Source: Solanum dulcamara (lineage: Eukaryota; Streptophyta; Magnoliopsida; Solanales; Solanaceae). Taken from it: a stretch of 64,000 nt of DNA. Under the pieces are notes generated by a model, which made no database searches, had not been told where the DNA came from, and saw only the letters and a list, made by a program, of their open reading frames with translations. The translations under genes and the position numbers were made by a program. Location: contig NC_077245.1 in assembly GCF_947179165.1 (NCBI RefSeq), positions 16,834,740 to 16,898,739 on the forward strand. Direction: 5' to 3'. Shown piece by piece: positions 24,441-35,474 of the stretch. Every line of letters starts with the position of its first letter. Position 1 is the first letter of the stretch.

Positions 24441-26640
24441 CCAATAGATTTCCCTCAAGTCATGATACATCTTCGTGGAGCCTGGATGAATAGAGTACCT
24501 GGAACTATGCACTTCGGCCATAATCCTCCCTCGAACATCATCGACATCAGGTACACACAATCTACCTTGGTACCTCAACACACCATCTCCCCCTTTGGTG
24601 AAGACCATCACCCCTTGTTTGTGAACCACTTCCTTCAACCGAAGGAGGACGGGGTCCTGATCTTGTTTCTCCTTTACCTCTGCTATAAGTGAGGACGTAG
24701 CCCCATCTCGAATGTTTACTCCACCTTCATTATTCTCTTCGAGTTGAACTCCCAATCGGGCTAATCTATGTACTTCCTTCGCCAATTCCCCCCTTCTTTT
24801 TTCCACATGGGCAGTGCTACCCATGGACAACCTGCTAAGAGCATAAGCAACAACATTAGCTTTACCTGGATGGTAGATGATGCTCGTGTCGTAGTCCTTG
24901 AGTAGCTCAAGCCATCTTCTTTGTCTTAGGTTGAGTTCCCTCTGGCTGAAGACATATTGTAAGCTCTTGTGATCGGTGAACACATAGATATGCACTCCAT
25001 ACAGGTAGTGGCGCCAGATTTTAAGCGCAAACACCACAGCTGCCAGTTCAAGGTCATGAGTTGGGTAATTCCTCTCATGAAGCTTAAGCTGTCTTGAAGC
25101 ATAGGCTATCACCTTCCCCCTTTGCATCAACACACAACCCAAACCAATTCTGGATGCATCACAATAGATCACAAAACCCTCTGTTCCATCGGGCAAAGTT
25201 AGAACAGGAGCAGTGGTTAGCTTGGCCTTCAATTTCTAGAAACTCTCCTCACAAGCATCGGACCATTGGAACTTAGCCTTCTTTTGAGTCAGTTTAGTCA
25301 ATGGTGATGATATGGATGAGAATCCCTCTACAAACCTTCGATAATAGCCAGCCAAACCTAAAAAGCTCCTTATCTCTGTCGGGGATGTGGGTCTGGGCCA
25401 ATTCTTCACAGCCTCAATCTTCTAGGCATCAACCTGAATACCATCTCCAGATACAATATGGCCTAAGAAGGCCACTGATGCAAGCCAAAATTCACATTTA
25501 GAGAACTTTGCATACAATACCTGGTCCCTCAAAGTCTGCAAGACGACTCTAAGATGATGGGCATGCTCCTCCTCATTCTTGGAGTAAACCAGAATATCAT
25601 CTATGAATACAATCACAAACATATCAAGATATGGTTTGAATACTCGGTTCATGAGATCCATAAAAGCGGCGGGGGCATTAGTCAACCCAAAGGACATGAC
25701 CAAAAATTCGAAGTGGCCATAACGAGTTCGGAAAGCAGTCTTCGGAATATCACATTCTCTCACCTTCAACTGGTGGTAACCGGATCTCAAGTCTATCTTT
25801 GAGAAACACGTGGCACCCTGAAGTTGATCAAATAAATCATCTATCCTGGGGAGAGGGTATTTGTTCTTTACGGTGACCTTATTCAGCTGCTTGTAGTCAA
25901 TACACATTCTAAGAGACCCATCTTTCTTCCGAACAAATAGGACCGAAGCTCCCCATAGTGAGACACTCGGCCTAATAAATCCCTTATCTAATAAGTCTTT
26001 CAACTGCTCCTTCAACTCTCTCAACTCAGCTGGGGCCATTCTATATGGAGGAATTGAGATAGGTTGGGTGTTAGGAAGAACATCAATCCCAAAGTCAATC
26101 TCCCTATCCGGAGGGACTCCAGGCAGATCTTCAGGAAAGACATCTGGAAACTCGTTGACAATCGGAACTGACTCGAAGGATGGAGACTCGATATTGTCAT
26201 CCTTCACTCGGACAAAGTGATAGATGCACCCTTTTGAGATTAGCTTCCTGGCCCTAAGGTATGAAATAAACTTACCCTTAGGCGCAACAGGACTACCTCT
26301 CCACTCTATGACAGCTTCGTTCGGGAATTTGAATTTAACAACCTGAGTTCTACAATCAATAGAGATATAATAGACATAAAGCCAATCCATGCCAAGAATC
26401 ACATCAAAATCGACCATGTCCAACTCAACTAGGTCAGCCAAGGTATCCCTGTGATGAATTGACATGGTGCAATCTCTATAGACTCTCTCAGCTAGGACAG
26501 AATCACCGACCGGAGTAGCTACACTAAAAGTCTAAAGAAGGCATTCGGGAATTTTATTAAACTTACTAGCCACGTAAGGAGTCACAAAAGATAGGGTGGC
26601 ACCCGGATCCATCAAAACATAGCAATCAAGAGAAGAGACT
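24441..26640 (-). other. Protease, reverse transcriptase and RNase H region
   Basis: The protease active site reads MDPGATLSFV (about 26600-26640), a DPGA variant of the usual D-S/T-G. The reverse transcriptase has [27 protein letters not shown] and the catalytic FIDDILVYS. RNase H has [34 protein letters not shown] and FTDHKSLQY. Its last catalytic motif reads NVVAYALSR (near 24835-24865) where the family has ADALSR, so a metal-binding Asp is replaced by Tyr. Confidence 0.9.
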
Positions 26641-26785
26641 CGAATCATACCCGTCACGACATTTGGAGAGTCCTCTTGATCTTGGCGACTACCCATGGCA
26701 TATAAACAGATTGTACCTCCACTGGTGCCCAAAGTAGTGCCCCTCTGATTACCTCTAGCCGGTGGTGCGGTGGCAGAATGCTGGA

Positions 26786-27929
26786 CTCTATTTCCCCCTG
26801 TTGGACACTCCCTCTGAAAATGGCCCATTTGGCCGCATTTATAACAACCAACCCTTTCCGCTCTGCATTCTCCCAAGTGGAGCCTACCACACTTACTGCA
26901 TAGTGGCTTCCCCCTCGCACCTTGACTTACACTAGCCTGTGATTGAGAACCCTAGGGTCTGAAATTCAGGCGACCTTGTCCCTGCCGATCATACCTGTTC
27001 TGTGGCACCGGTGCACTGGCGGTAGATGAGGCATAGTTGGAAGGCCTCTTCTGGAAGAAGGACCTATTGCCCTTGCTTTGCCTCTGCTCATTCTCATGCC
27101 CAGATGATCTTGCCTTTTTGCTCAGATGCTCCTCTCTGTCCTTCCTCTTCTCATCCTCTACCTTTTGAGCATACACCATTAGTCTCGAAATATCCATGTT
27201 CGAGATCAACAATGCTGCTTTGCACTCCTTCTTCACATGCCTCTCTAATCCGGAGACGAACTTCCTCATCTTTGACCTCACATCAGGAATCATTTCTGGA
27301 GCATACCTGGACAGCTGGATGAACTTCAGGCTATAATCCTTAACGGTCATGCCTTTTTGTTTCAGATTTACAAATTCCTCCACTTTTGCTTCCCTCAATT
27401 CTCAGGGAAAGAAGTGGTCAAGGAAGGCTCCCTCAAATTCATCCCATCTAGCAGGTTCAGCATCCTCGCCTCTACCCTATTCCCATTGGTTATACCAAAT
27501 GTTTTCCACATCTTTGAGTTGATAAGACACCAACTCAACCTCCTCAATTTCCGTAGCATGCATAGCTTTTAGAATTTTTCACATCTCATCAATAAAGTTT
27601 TGGGGATCTTCATCCACCTTAGAACCCGTGAATGCCGGTGGATTCATCCTCAGAAAGTCTCTAATTCTAGTGGCAGCAGATGGCTCCTAGGAACTAGAGT
27701 TTAGAGTCGGCGAACTCTGGTTACCCTTTCGGGCAGCCATTAGTTGCGTGAGCATTGCAATTGCCCCTCGAAATTCTGCCTCTGATGTGGGTGCAGGTGG
27801 AGTAGCTGGCACGTGGGGTGCCTCCGAGTATCTCGCAGGTCGGCCTCTAGCCCTTGCCGGGCGTGCCTCGGACTGGGGCATCTCGGCGTTGTCAATGTTT
27901 CTCTGGCTAGCCATACGTTTAGGAGGCAT
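26786..27929 (-). other. gag region with CCHC zinc knuckles
   Basis: The N-terminus is basic and Ala/Pro-rich, followed by the retrotransposon capsid motif (FLRMNPPAFTGSK near residues 90-102, and FEGAFLDHFFP). The nucleocapsid part carries CSKCGRLHLGEC, a variant knuckle, and then CYKCGQMGHFQREC, a perfect CX2CX4HX4C. Five of the 12 stops fall here. Confidence 0.9.
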
Positions 27930-28127
27930 TATCTGTAACGTACAAACGCACGAATTAGAAAAGAGTTTTATAGAGTTTAACTCTATCGCACGAGTTCAGA
28001 GTATGAAAGAAGTGAAACAATTCCTAATGTCTTATAGCCTCCTGATTATAAGTGTGGTGCACAACACACCCATAAGCAAGACTCTACTAGACACGGCTTC
28101 ATAGACTCCCTAGGACACTTGAACCGG

Positions 28128-28139
28128 GCTCTGATACCA
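28128..28139 (-). promoter_or_regulatory. Primer-binding site for initiator tRNA-Met
   Basis: On the minus strand, TGGTATCAGAGC lies four bases after the 5' LTR. It is the standard complement to the 3' end of plant initiator tRNA-Met in Ty3 elements. Confidence 0.92.
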
Positions 28140-29840
28140 TATTTGTCACGCCCCGAAAGGGTACCCTAGACGTGACCGGCACTTGAAAGCCATTTCTGAC
28201 CCTCAAGCGAACCACCTGATTCAATCACTTTATCAATCAGTCATAAACACTCAAAGGAAGGCTCAATCATGACATACTATTCATAATATAAGAGCCGAAG
28301 GCCAAACATGTTTAACTCAACAAAATAAGAATAATAGGACTCCTCAAAATAATAGTCCAACCTCCCCACACTCTAGTCTATTAAGCCTCTATCAAAGTCT
28401 AAAAGGTGCCAATGACAAGCTCATGGCTACCAACAATCAAGATAAAGGAAGCAACAACAACAAAACTATACAAGGAACTCAACATCCTCCGGAAACTAGG
28501 AGGACTCACCAACTAGCTGGGAGTGTAATTGGATCTTTAACGGAGCGCCGGTTGATGATCTCTGGTACCTGTCGCTGCATCATAAAACGATGCAGGCCAA
28601 ATGGCGTCAGTACATGGAATGTACTAGTATGTAAAATGGCCGGATGAAACAAACATCAAGGAAACATCAACATCAACTTAGGGTCTCAACTCATACATAC
28701 ATGACAACTCACTCAAGTGTCCTAAGTCCAACAGGAATAGTTTAGACAAGACTAACTCATAAGCCACTTAACTCAACTGACTCGGAGCACTATCAAGGCC
28801 TAAATGGGAGTTTCTCTTAACCGACAACCATCACCTATGAGCCGGTGATAGTACAACAATTAGACGTTGTTGCCACGTCCGTCCATACCTTGCCAGGGCA
28901 TGAACGCCTCCCTAATCATGGATACCATCGATTAGTCAAGTCCTATCATTTCAGGACAATAAAATGGGAAACATCCGACTTTAATGGTTCTATCCCAGGG
29001 GAAGCATCCGACTTTAACGGTTCCATCCCTACCTACGTTGGCGGCGTAGTTTCTGGGGTTCGAGTATGGACTATACTCTTACCCGCTTCGGTGCTCGATA
29101 CTCCTCCCATGACTCTATGCTTATAAGACTCCCTCCAATCATCTCAAACAAGCCCTCACGGCTAGTTTCATGAGGAACATTTCCCACTCATCAACTCTAT
29201 CCTCCTTCTTAACTCAATTAAAGTCATAATGGCAAGTCTCATTTAGGACCTTGTCCACTCGTCAATTCTATCCTCCAATTAACTCAATCAAGCCTCACTC
29301 AGGTAAGCATTTATGACACTTCCTCAAGACTCATCACAACTCTATGACTTTAGCTCAACAATTCAAGTAGAGTAACACATTTAAGGAAAATGACTTAAGC
29401 AACATAATCACTTGGCTAAAGAGATCAACAAAACATAATAACAAGTCATCTCCATCAACTCATACTAACATGAGGGTTTTAGGAATTTCTTAGCTCAACA
29501 ACATCAACACATATAGCATTAAATAAATAGGGAACAAAACTCATTTAAACTTAGACCATACTAAGAAACTCCATTTTTCATGGACATCTAACCTCAAAGC
29601 AAGAATAGGGTACATGAGTGGACTCAACCCATGTTTTGGATAGCCTTACATACCTTAGTAAAGACTTGAAGAAAACCTTGTGGTTGGGTCTTCAATGGAG
29701 GACTCAAATCTTGAAGCTCTTGGACTCTTTTTGTTGGAAATGGAGAAGAAGAAGAAGAAAGAGAGAGAGAAGCTCCTAGGGCTTTTTTTAGAGAGAGAGT
29801 GGGGGCTGAATAAATGATCCCAAAATAGTCTAGGGTGATA

Positions 29841-29850
29841 CATATATAAT
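29841..29850 (-). promoter_or_regulatory. TATA box of the 5' LTR
   Basis: ATTATATATG on the minus strand, placed about 60 bases downstream of the GC cassette array and about 40 bases upstream of the CT tract. The same arrangement is seen in the sister LTRs. Confidence 0.6.
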
Positions 29851-29909
29851 TTGAGGCAATTCCCAAATTGCCCCCTTCTCATAGTTCTGAAAAATAGGCA
29901 AAAATGCAC

Positions 29910-30194
29910 CTGGCGCGATAGTGGCGCGTCGCGCCATTGCAGCGCCAGGCCAATTACGCCTAAAAACCTATACACCTCGCAGTGGCGCGCCGCGCCAGAG
30001 ACCAAACTACTGAGGCATGTTTCTGGCGCGATAGTGGCGCGTCGCGCCCTTACAGCGCCAAGGCCAAAGTTTCTGGATTCTGGAAAATTGGCCTGAAAAA
30101 CCCTACACAACTTTTAGTGGCGCGTCGCGCCAAGGACCAAACTACTGAGGCATGTTTCTGGCGCGATAGTGGCGCGTCGCGCCCTTACAGCGCC
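29910..30194 (-). repeat. GC-rich palindromic cassette array (five modules)
   Basis: Same long-short-long-short-long order as in the 3' LTR at 22366-22650, with a few substitutions (one short module reads CGCGTCGCGCC where the other LTR has CGCATCGCGCC). Confidence 0.9.
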
Positions 30195-30617
30195 AAGGCC
30201 ATTTCCCCAGCAGTTGCAACCCAGGCCAAAAATGAAATTCCTGCTGCGCTAGTTCGTCTTAGGAGCGTCATATCTTTCGACTCCGAACTCCAAAATTCGC
30301 ATTCTTGGTGGCGTTGGAAAGAATACTCGACGACCTTTGATTTAATAGATCGTGGGTCACCCAGATCATCATCTATCAAAAGATAGGGTCATTAGAATTC
30401 AACCCCTCAAGCGAACTCCTCCTTGTACTTAGTCACGACGAATCCTTGGGTAAAATTTGGTCCTAGGGGTCCTTCATGACCCCACATCACCTCTAATGCT
30501 GCAACATTTCTCAACAACTCGTCTTACTCACTTGAAGGCTCCACAATACTCTAGTCCGACCCTCCCCGAACACAAGAATGGTCCAAATCTTAGGGAAAAC
30601 GTTTGAGGGGTGTTACA

Positions 30618-30815
30618 CCTGCTTAGGCTACAATACATCTATGTAGGTAACTCATAGTTCTGTTAGGCAATGACATAGCCCCGTAGACAATGACATAGCC
30701 CCGTAGGAAACTCATAGCCCTCTTAGACAATAATATAGCCCTATAAGCAGCTCATGTCCCTCTTAGGAAATGACATAGCCCCATAGGCTGCACATAACCC
30801 TCTTAGGAAAAGATC
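30618..30815. repeat. Tandem repeat, right part (split array)
   Basis: Continuation of the array at 17040-17179: GACATAGCCCCGTAG and CATAGCCCTCTTAGACAATA units at about 24 and 48 bases. The two halves lie on either side of 13.4 kb of inserted DNA. Confidence 0.75.
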
Positions 30816-31951
30816 ACATTCCTGCAGCTAACCACACTAGCCCCAACGGCAAAAACAAATAATTCAATAGGCTAAAGGCAAGCAATTTAGCTATAAGCAA
30901 TCTATACGAATAGTCTCTAAGTCGTGCCCAACATAAGGCCGCTACTAACAAAGTAAGAATTATGAAAAGGGAGGAATATAAACTAGTCAAGCAGCCAACC
31001 ACCAATAACTATGGCTACGAGTACATCAATAATAACAACCCTATTGTATTGCTCCTAAACTTTAAGGAAACATACTGAAAGAAGGGAATAACATTAACAT
31101 ACCTTTTTCTTTAAAGTATATGATGAATAATACCTCTGCCCTCACCCCTACTATACTACAACAAGGAGGGTAATCTCAATCAATAATTAAGGATAAGAAT
31201 TACTAAGACAACTCGACAATTGATACAAATTTCTATAGTAAATTACAACCCGGGGCCTAAGGTAGCTATAATCCGATAAAATTGGTTCTTACCTCACTAT
31301 ACACGCCCAAAACACATTAAAAACTCAAACCACAGAAAAAGCCCTGCTTCCATAAGCACCATGGAGCTACAGTGCACAATACATAGAGAAAACTATACCA
31401 AAATGACGAGCTTAAGACGTAGAGCAATTTCTGTTAAAGAACCAAGACAAGATCATGAACATACAGGGATGATTTAAGGAGTAATTCTTTGGTTTTTGTG
31501 GGTTTCTTATGAGCTGGAATGAGGGGAAAATGAAGAAGATACATTTTTATAAAGTTCCACCGACCTAAGGTCCACTTCACGTGTCTGCTTGCGTCATCTC
31601 GTGAAAATGCAAATATCTCTCTATTCAGAAGTTGTATAAATGAACAGTTTGATGCGTTGGAAACTAGGCTTATAGACCTTCGATGTGATAGGTATGGGCT
31701 CTCTAAATCTTTATAGATTGGGAGAAAATCTCTAAGAAGTTTGACCCAAATTCATATAAACATTTGTAAAGTAACTTGCAAAAACTTTCGCCAATTTTTA
31801 TTTCGCAACTCGCTTAACTTCAAAACTTGAGATACAACCCTTGAACGCATAAAATATGACATACTAAATAATTCTTGATTTATTAATCACTCTTCGTCTG
31901 GCCACAAAGATACGAGTTAATTTAGACATTCCGAAAAGGCGTGGTGTTACA

Positions 31952-32935
31952 AAATCCATGGAGAGTGCTATAAATCGTGTAGGAAACTTTCATGTCACGT
32001 AGTTTCTAAGTGATAAAATAACATGCATAAATAAGATATTTATATAATTTCAATCTTAAAAGTTACATAATGTTTTTATAAGATATGCAAACTTTCTCCT
32101 TAGGTATTTGTAATCCATGGGAGGATGTATTTTATCCCTCAATTTATGTAAAAGTTTTATTTTTTTCGAGATCTAATTTGACTAATCTTCTAAGTTAAAT
32201 TGAATTTGATTATTAACTCAATATTTTAAAATTATCATCTATATATTAAGAACAATACGAAAAATATTATAGGTTGCAATTCTTCTCATTTATATGATGA
32301 AGGAATATATTCAAAAATATTGTTCAAAATTCACGTAATTTGAATCTCACAAAACAAAAAATGCCACATAAATTATGAAAAAAGCAGCACACTGGTAATT
32401 TTTTTAATAATTTCAACTTATCAAAGTCACCAATATCTTTCAAGCTAGCTAGCAAATCTCATTTTTCATGGGTATTTACCTATAGAAATATCTTTCCTAA
32501 ACAACCTTACATATAATGATGATGTGTATAACTTGAATTCATAATTTAATATTACTTATAAATTTTCAACGTACTTTTATGGGACAAGACATAAGAACAA
32601 TCCCCCTCCCCCCCCCCCCCTTGAACTATGAATAAATCATCAGTCACACACAAATTATGTGAAGATCCTATTATTTTTTAACTTAATTTTTCTGTATTAT
32701 TTATACCCTAAGCTATATGAGGGTCTTATTACCCTCAAAACTTAATTGTCAAAATTGCAGTTGTTATTATATTTAAACTGTTTACACTTTTGCACTTATT
32801 TTTGTATTTATGAAACTACATCATTCGTTTTGATATTTAAAAACTATTCTTGATAATTTGCACATGTTTTCTTCATTTACGAAATAGTCATACTTGTAAA
32901 GTTGGTACCTTGCACGGGTTTCTTTCATTTATTTA
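31952..32935. other. AT-rich region, start of segmental duplication copy A
   Basis: No gene was recognised. From about 32880 on, the sequence is related to 44714 and beyond (GTTTCTTTCATTTAT and nearby words). A poly-C tract sits at 32602-32620. Confidence 0.45.
32602..32620 (+). repeat. Poly-C tract
   Basis: CCCCC, one T, then 13 C in a row. It is unstable sequence where length errors are likely. Confidence 0.9.
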
Positions 32936-33039
32936 GGGATCGTTTGGTTACTAAATAAGGGTTGAGTTATTCAGTTATAAAATATTGCATAAGTTTTATT
33001 ATGGTTGATAGCATTTTTGTGTAAGGTATAAAATTCAAT

Positions 33040-34785
33040 TGTCACGATTCTGACCCGCCGTGACTAGCACCCACATTAACCCTCCGATGTGAGAACCATT
33101 TTCAACAGATCAATAATAATAATCGAGAAATAACTACTGAGTTCCCATAAACTCAGAAGCAGTCTAGTTATCAATCCAAAATATGCGGAAGTAAACACAT
33201 CCTAAAAACTGAAAGTCGTCCGTACCAAAACTCTAACCAAAATCAATATAAGAACGGGGGAATACTTCCCAAAATGAAGTCATAATACTAAACTGTGTTT
33301 GAAAATCTTAGTTTTGGAAAAGGGACTAGAACAAGAAAGAGACCACAGCAGCTTGAGATAAACAGCTCACCCTTGAACACGAACAAGTTTCACTCTTCTA
33401 AACGAGGTCTCTCCGTAGCTGGCTAAATATGCCCTGTACTCAACAAAAGGCAGAGCAAGAGTAATATCAGTACACAAAAATAACAGTGTACTGGTAGGAT
33501 CACGCGGTTAGCCAGTAAGCGGATCGTAGATAAGTAAACTCAACGTAACAAGCATATACATATAGATAATAAGTCAATCAATCTCATGTTCACCATATTC
33601 AGTAAGGTCACAACTCAATATCTTCATCATGCTATAACTTCACACAAGGATCCTCGCAAGGGACCTACAAATAATAAACTTTGTATCGAAACGTGACACC
33701 CGATACAAATATATGTTGAAACGTGACATCCAATCCAGTTTATATGTAAGAACGGACACCTGATCCAAACATACCATAATCACAAATACATTCAGTATTT
33801 ATAGCATTATATCACCAAGAACAGGTTCATCACAAAAATAGGTCAGCAAGTGATCATTTCACACATAATCTAGCATGTCTTCCTATTCATATACACATAT
33901 GCATATCATGAAGCAATTTAACAAGTATATGAAATATATACGGGAAATAAGACAATCACCTACCTCAAATTCAAGCTTCAACAACCTTACAATGCAAGAG
34001 CCTTCCCTTTGCGGGTTTGTTCCTCTCATTCTTGATCTAAAAATAGTGAATATATATAAAGGATCAACACAATGGCCTAACTATCATGAAAAATAACACA
34101 ATTCTCATCCCAGGCCAAATCCATGATCCTAACCCCACCCTAGAGCTATTTTTCACCATTAGTTTTTCAGTTCAAACTATCCCCCAATGATTACCAACCA
34201 TAATTTCTAAGTTCTAGAAATCAAAGGATGAATTGTGGGAGTAAAGTCCTTACCTTAAGCATGTAAATCAGTGGAAAATTGATGGAATTTGCCCTAGGCC
34301 GCCTCCTGAAGTCTTAGAAACTGTTTTTACGGAAAAAGACCGTTTCTGAAGTTTTTTCCGACTTAAGTCGCGTCTGTCCCGCTCTAGCGGGAGAAATCCC
34401 ACTCTGGCAGGAGAAATCCTGCTCTGACAAGTTGCACGGAAACAAAGAGCTCGGAGTTTGAGCTCCAAGCCCCCATTTCACAACACACACCCTTCCCAAG
34501 ATATATTAAAATATATCCCTCACGCCAAATTCAATTTTGAGAATTTTACTCGCCCGAATGGGATTCCGCAAAGCCGTAAATGCTCTGTATTGTCTTGACT
34601 ATCAGCTTATCCACTCAAATTAGAGATTCGATTCTTCACCGTTCACATGATCACTCTAGACCTCACTTGACTTAGAATTCATCCAAGTCTGGTCTATGCT
34701 AATTTTTTTTGAATTTACAATCCGAAATTTTCTAGCCCGAAATCCTTCCCCATTGGCCTATTCCTAACGATAGGAACAAGTTACA
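33040..34785 (-). mobile_element. Solo LTR inside the Tourist-like element
   Basis: It begins TGTCACGATTCTGACCC and ends ACAAGTTACA. Flanks TCAAT (33035-33039) and TCAAC (34786-34790) form a target duplication with one mismatch. It contains a tandem phrase GAAACGTGACACCCGAT near 33690-33770, and a palindromic array (34378-34430) in the place where other families have the GC cassette. No coding region is present. Confidence 0.85.
34378..34430 (-). repeat. 20-bp tandem palindromic units in the LTR
   Basis: Two complete 20-base units and a partial third: CCCGCTCTAGCGGGAGAAAT, CCCACTCTGGCAGGAGAAAT, then CCTGCTCTGACAAG. The first contains the near-palindrome CCCGCTCTAGCGGG. Confidence 0.85.
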
Positions 34786-35138
34786 TCAACACACATAATA
34801 TTATGTTTGGTTAAAAAATTAGAAAATCACATAACTAATACATATATAAGTTATGAGTCAATCTATGTATTATTTTATGCTAAATAGAAGATGAAATAAG
34901 TTATACCTAAATAAAAATACGAATTGACAACTTTATCCTTCACTCTCAATCAACTATACTTCACATCTTTTTAGAAAACAGATCTTCTTTACACATTTCT
35001 AGATCTAGAATGGCTAACTTTTTTTCCTCCTTTCTGTTGAATCTAACTCGTGTTTTTCAATTTGAGTGTCTAACCTTCCAAGTAGGATGCTATATGTGGT
35101 TATGGACTAATATAAATGTTTACTTGTTTCCATTGCAG

Positions 35139-35219
35139 GAAATTGGAGTAAATGTTAGGAGATTGCATTCTAATGAAGGTGCTGAAATCCTGCCACGTCC
35201 ACCAGTGGTCACGGTGATG
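35139..35219 (+). pseudogene. Captured exon of mitochondrial translation initiation factor IF-2
   Basis: A 27-codon exon follows a good splice acceptor (TTTCCATTGCAG, ending at 35138). It reads EIGVNVRRLHSNEGAEIL and then PRPPVVTVM. In bacterial-type IF-2 the phrase 'RPPVVTVMGHVDHGKT' opens the GTPase domain, and the flanking text fits the plant mitochondrial form. The match breaks off right after VTVM, before the P-loop, and the frame then runs to a stop by 35255. The 130 or so bases before it look like the parent gene's intron. It cannot make an active factor; it is transposon cargo. Confidence 0.8.
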
Positions 35220-35474
35220 GATCCCTTTTGGCTGCAACAAATAATTTATTTTTAAGAAGTATATAATGTTTTTTAATTTTTAACATAACAAATCAACACT
35301 CAAAGAAATTATTAAATTCTGCATAAGTCTATCCTGCATAACTAAATCTTGCATAAATAAATCCTGCATTATTAATACCTCATAATTAAACCTTGCATTA
35401 CTAATATCTGCATGCATAACTAATACATGTATTACTAATACTTGCATAATTCTAACGAGCAACCAAATGACTCC

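Larger units (their letters stand above)
23199..27929 (-). pseudogene. gag-pol polyprotein frame, 1576 codons, 12 in-frame stops, no frameshift
   Basis: The frame runs from ATG at 27929 to TGA at 23199-23201 without a shift. Every premature stop lies a whole number of codons from the start. The stops (low coordinate) are 27687, 27579, 27477, 27402, 26952, 26532, 25422, 25236, 24438, 24321, 24024 and 23403. Eight are TAG, three TGA, one TAA, and most sit where the family has Gln or Trp, as expected from C-to-T change on one strand or the other. Domain order is gag, CCHC zinc knuckle, protease, reverse transcriptase, RNase H, integrase, chromodomain. In life this would be a self-cleaving polyprotein packaging and copying the element's RNA. 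Here it is dead; the closeness of the two LTRs suggests it died recently. Confidence 0.95.
20634..30617 (-). mobile_element. Full-length Ty3 chromovirus (Tekay/Del type)
   Basis: The element is 9984 bases, sense strand minus: 5' LTR 28144-30617, primer-binding site 28128-28139, gag-pol 27929-23199, polypurine tract 23074-23089, 3' LTR 20634-23073. The flanks CTTGC (20629-20633) and CCTGC (30618-30622) are a probable 5-bp target duplication with one mismatch. A C-terminal chromodomain after the GPY/F module marks it as a chromovirus. It inserted 13 bases from the end of the solo LTR at 17180-20620. Its polyprotein has 12 premature stops, so this copy cannot make its own proteins. Confidence 0.95.
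28144..30617 (-). repeat. 5' LTR of the full-length element (2474 bp)
   Basis: Its ends match the other LTR. Near 28970-29030 the phrase CATCCGACTTTAA.GGTTC appears twice, a 34-base tandem duplication missing from the 3' LTR. In sense orientation it holds a GC cassette array (30194-29910), a TATA-like run (29850-29841), a CT tract (about 29805-29760) and a GTATGTAAG splice-donor-like site near 29650. Confidence 0.93.
16196..31951 (-). mobile_element. Old LTR, split by two younger elements
   Basis: The left end TATCATGCCCTAAAC (first dinucleotide TG probably mutated to TA) pairs with the right end GTGGTGTTACA at 31951. Flanks AAATA (16191-16195) and AAATC (31952-31956) are a likely target duplication with one mismatch. 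Without the inserts (17180-20620, 20634-30617) the LTR is about 2.3 kb. A tandem repeat at 17040-17179 resumes at 30618-30815, which shows that the two inserts split one original sequence. No coding domain was seen. Confidence 0.7.
32936..35474 (+). mobile_element. Tourist-like (PIF/Harbinger) non-autonomous element carrying a gene fragment
   Basis: Terminal inverted repeats are GGGATCGTTTGGTT at the left and, reverse complemented, GGAGTCATTTGGTT at the right. They are flanked by the 3-bp target duplication TTA (32933-32935 and 35475-35477) typical of PIF/Harbinger elements. Subterminal repeats of 'TGCATAACTAAT' type fill 35320-35460. There is no transposase. A solo LTR (33040-34785) is inserted near its left end; without it the element is about 0.8 kb. 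It contains an IF-2 exon with its preceding intron (see 35139-35219). Confidence 0.75.

Noticed and set aside
35010..35255. 81-codon frame as a small gene
   Set aside because: Only the codons from 35139 on match IF-2; the first half is intron sequence before an AG acceptor. It is a captured fragment, not a gene.
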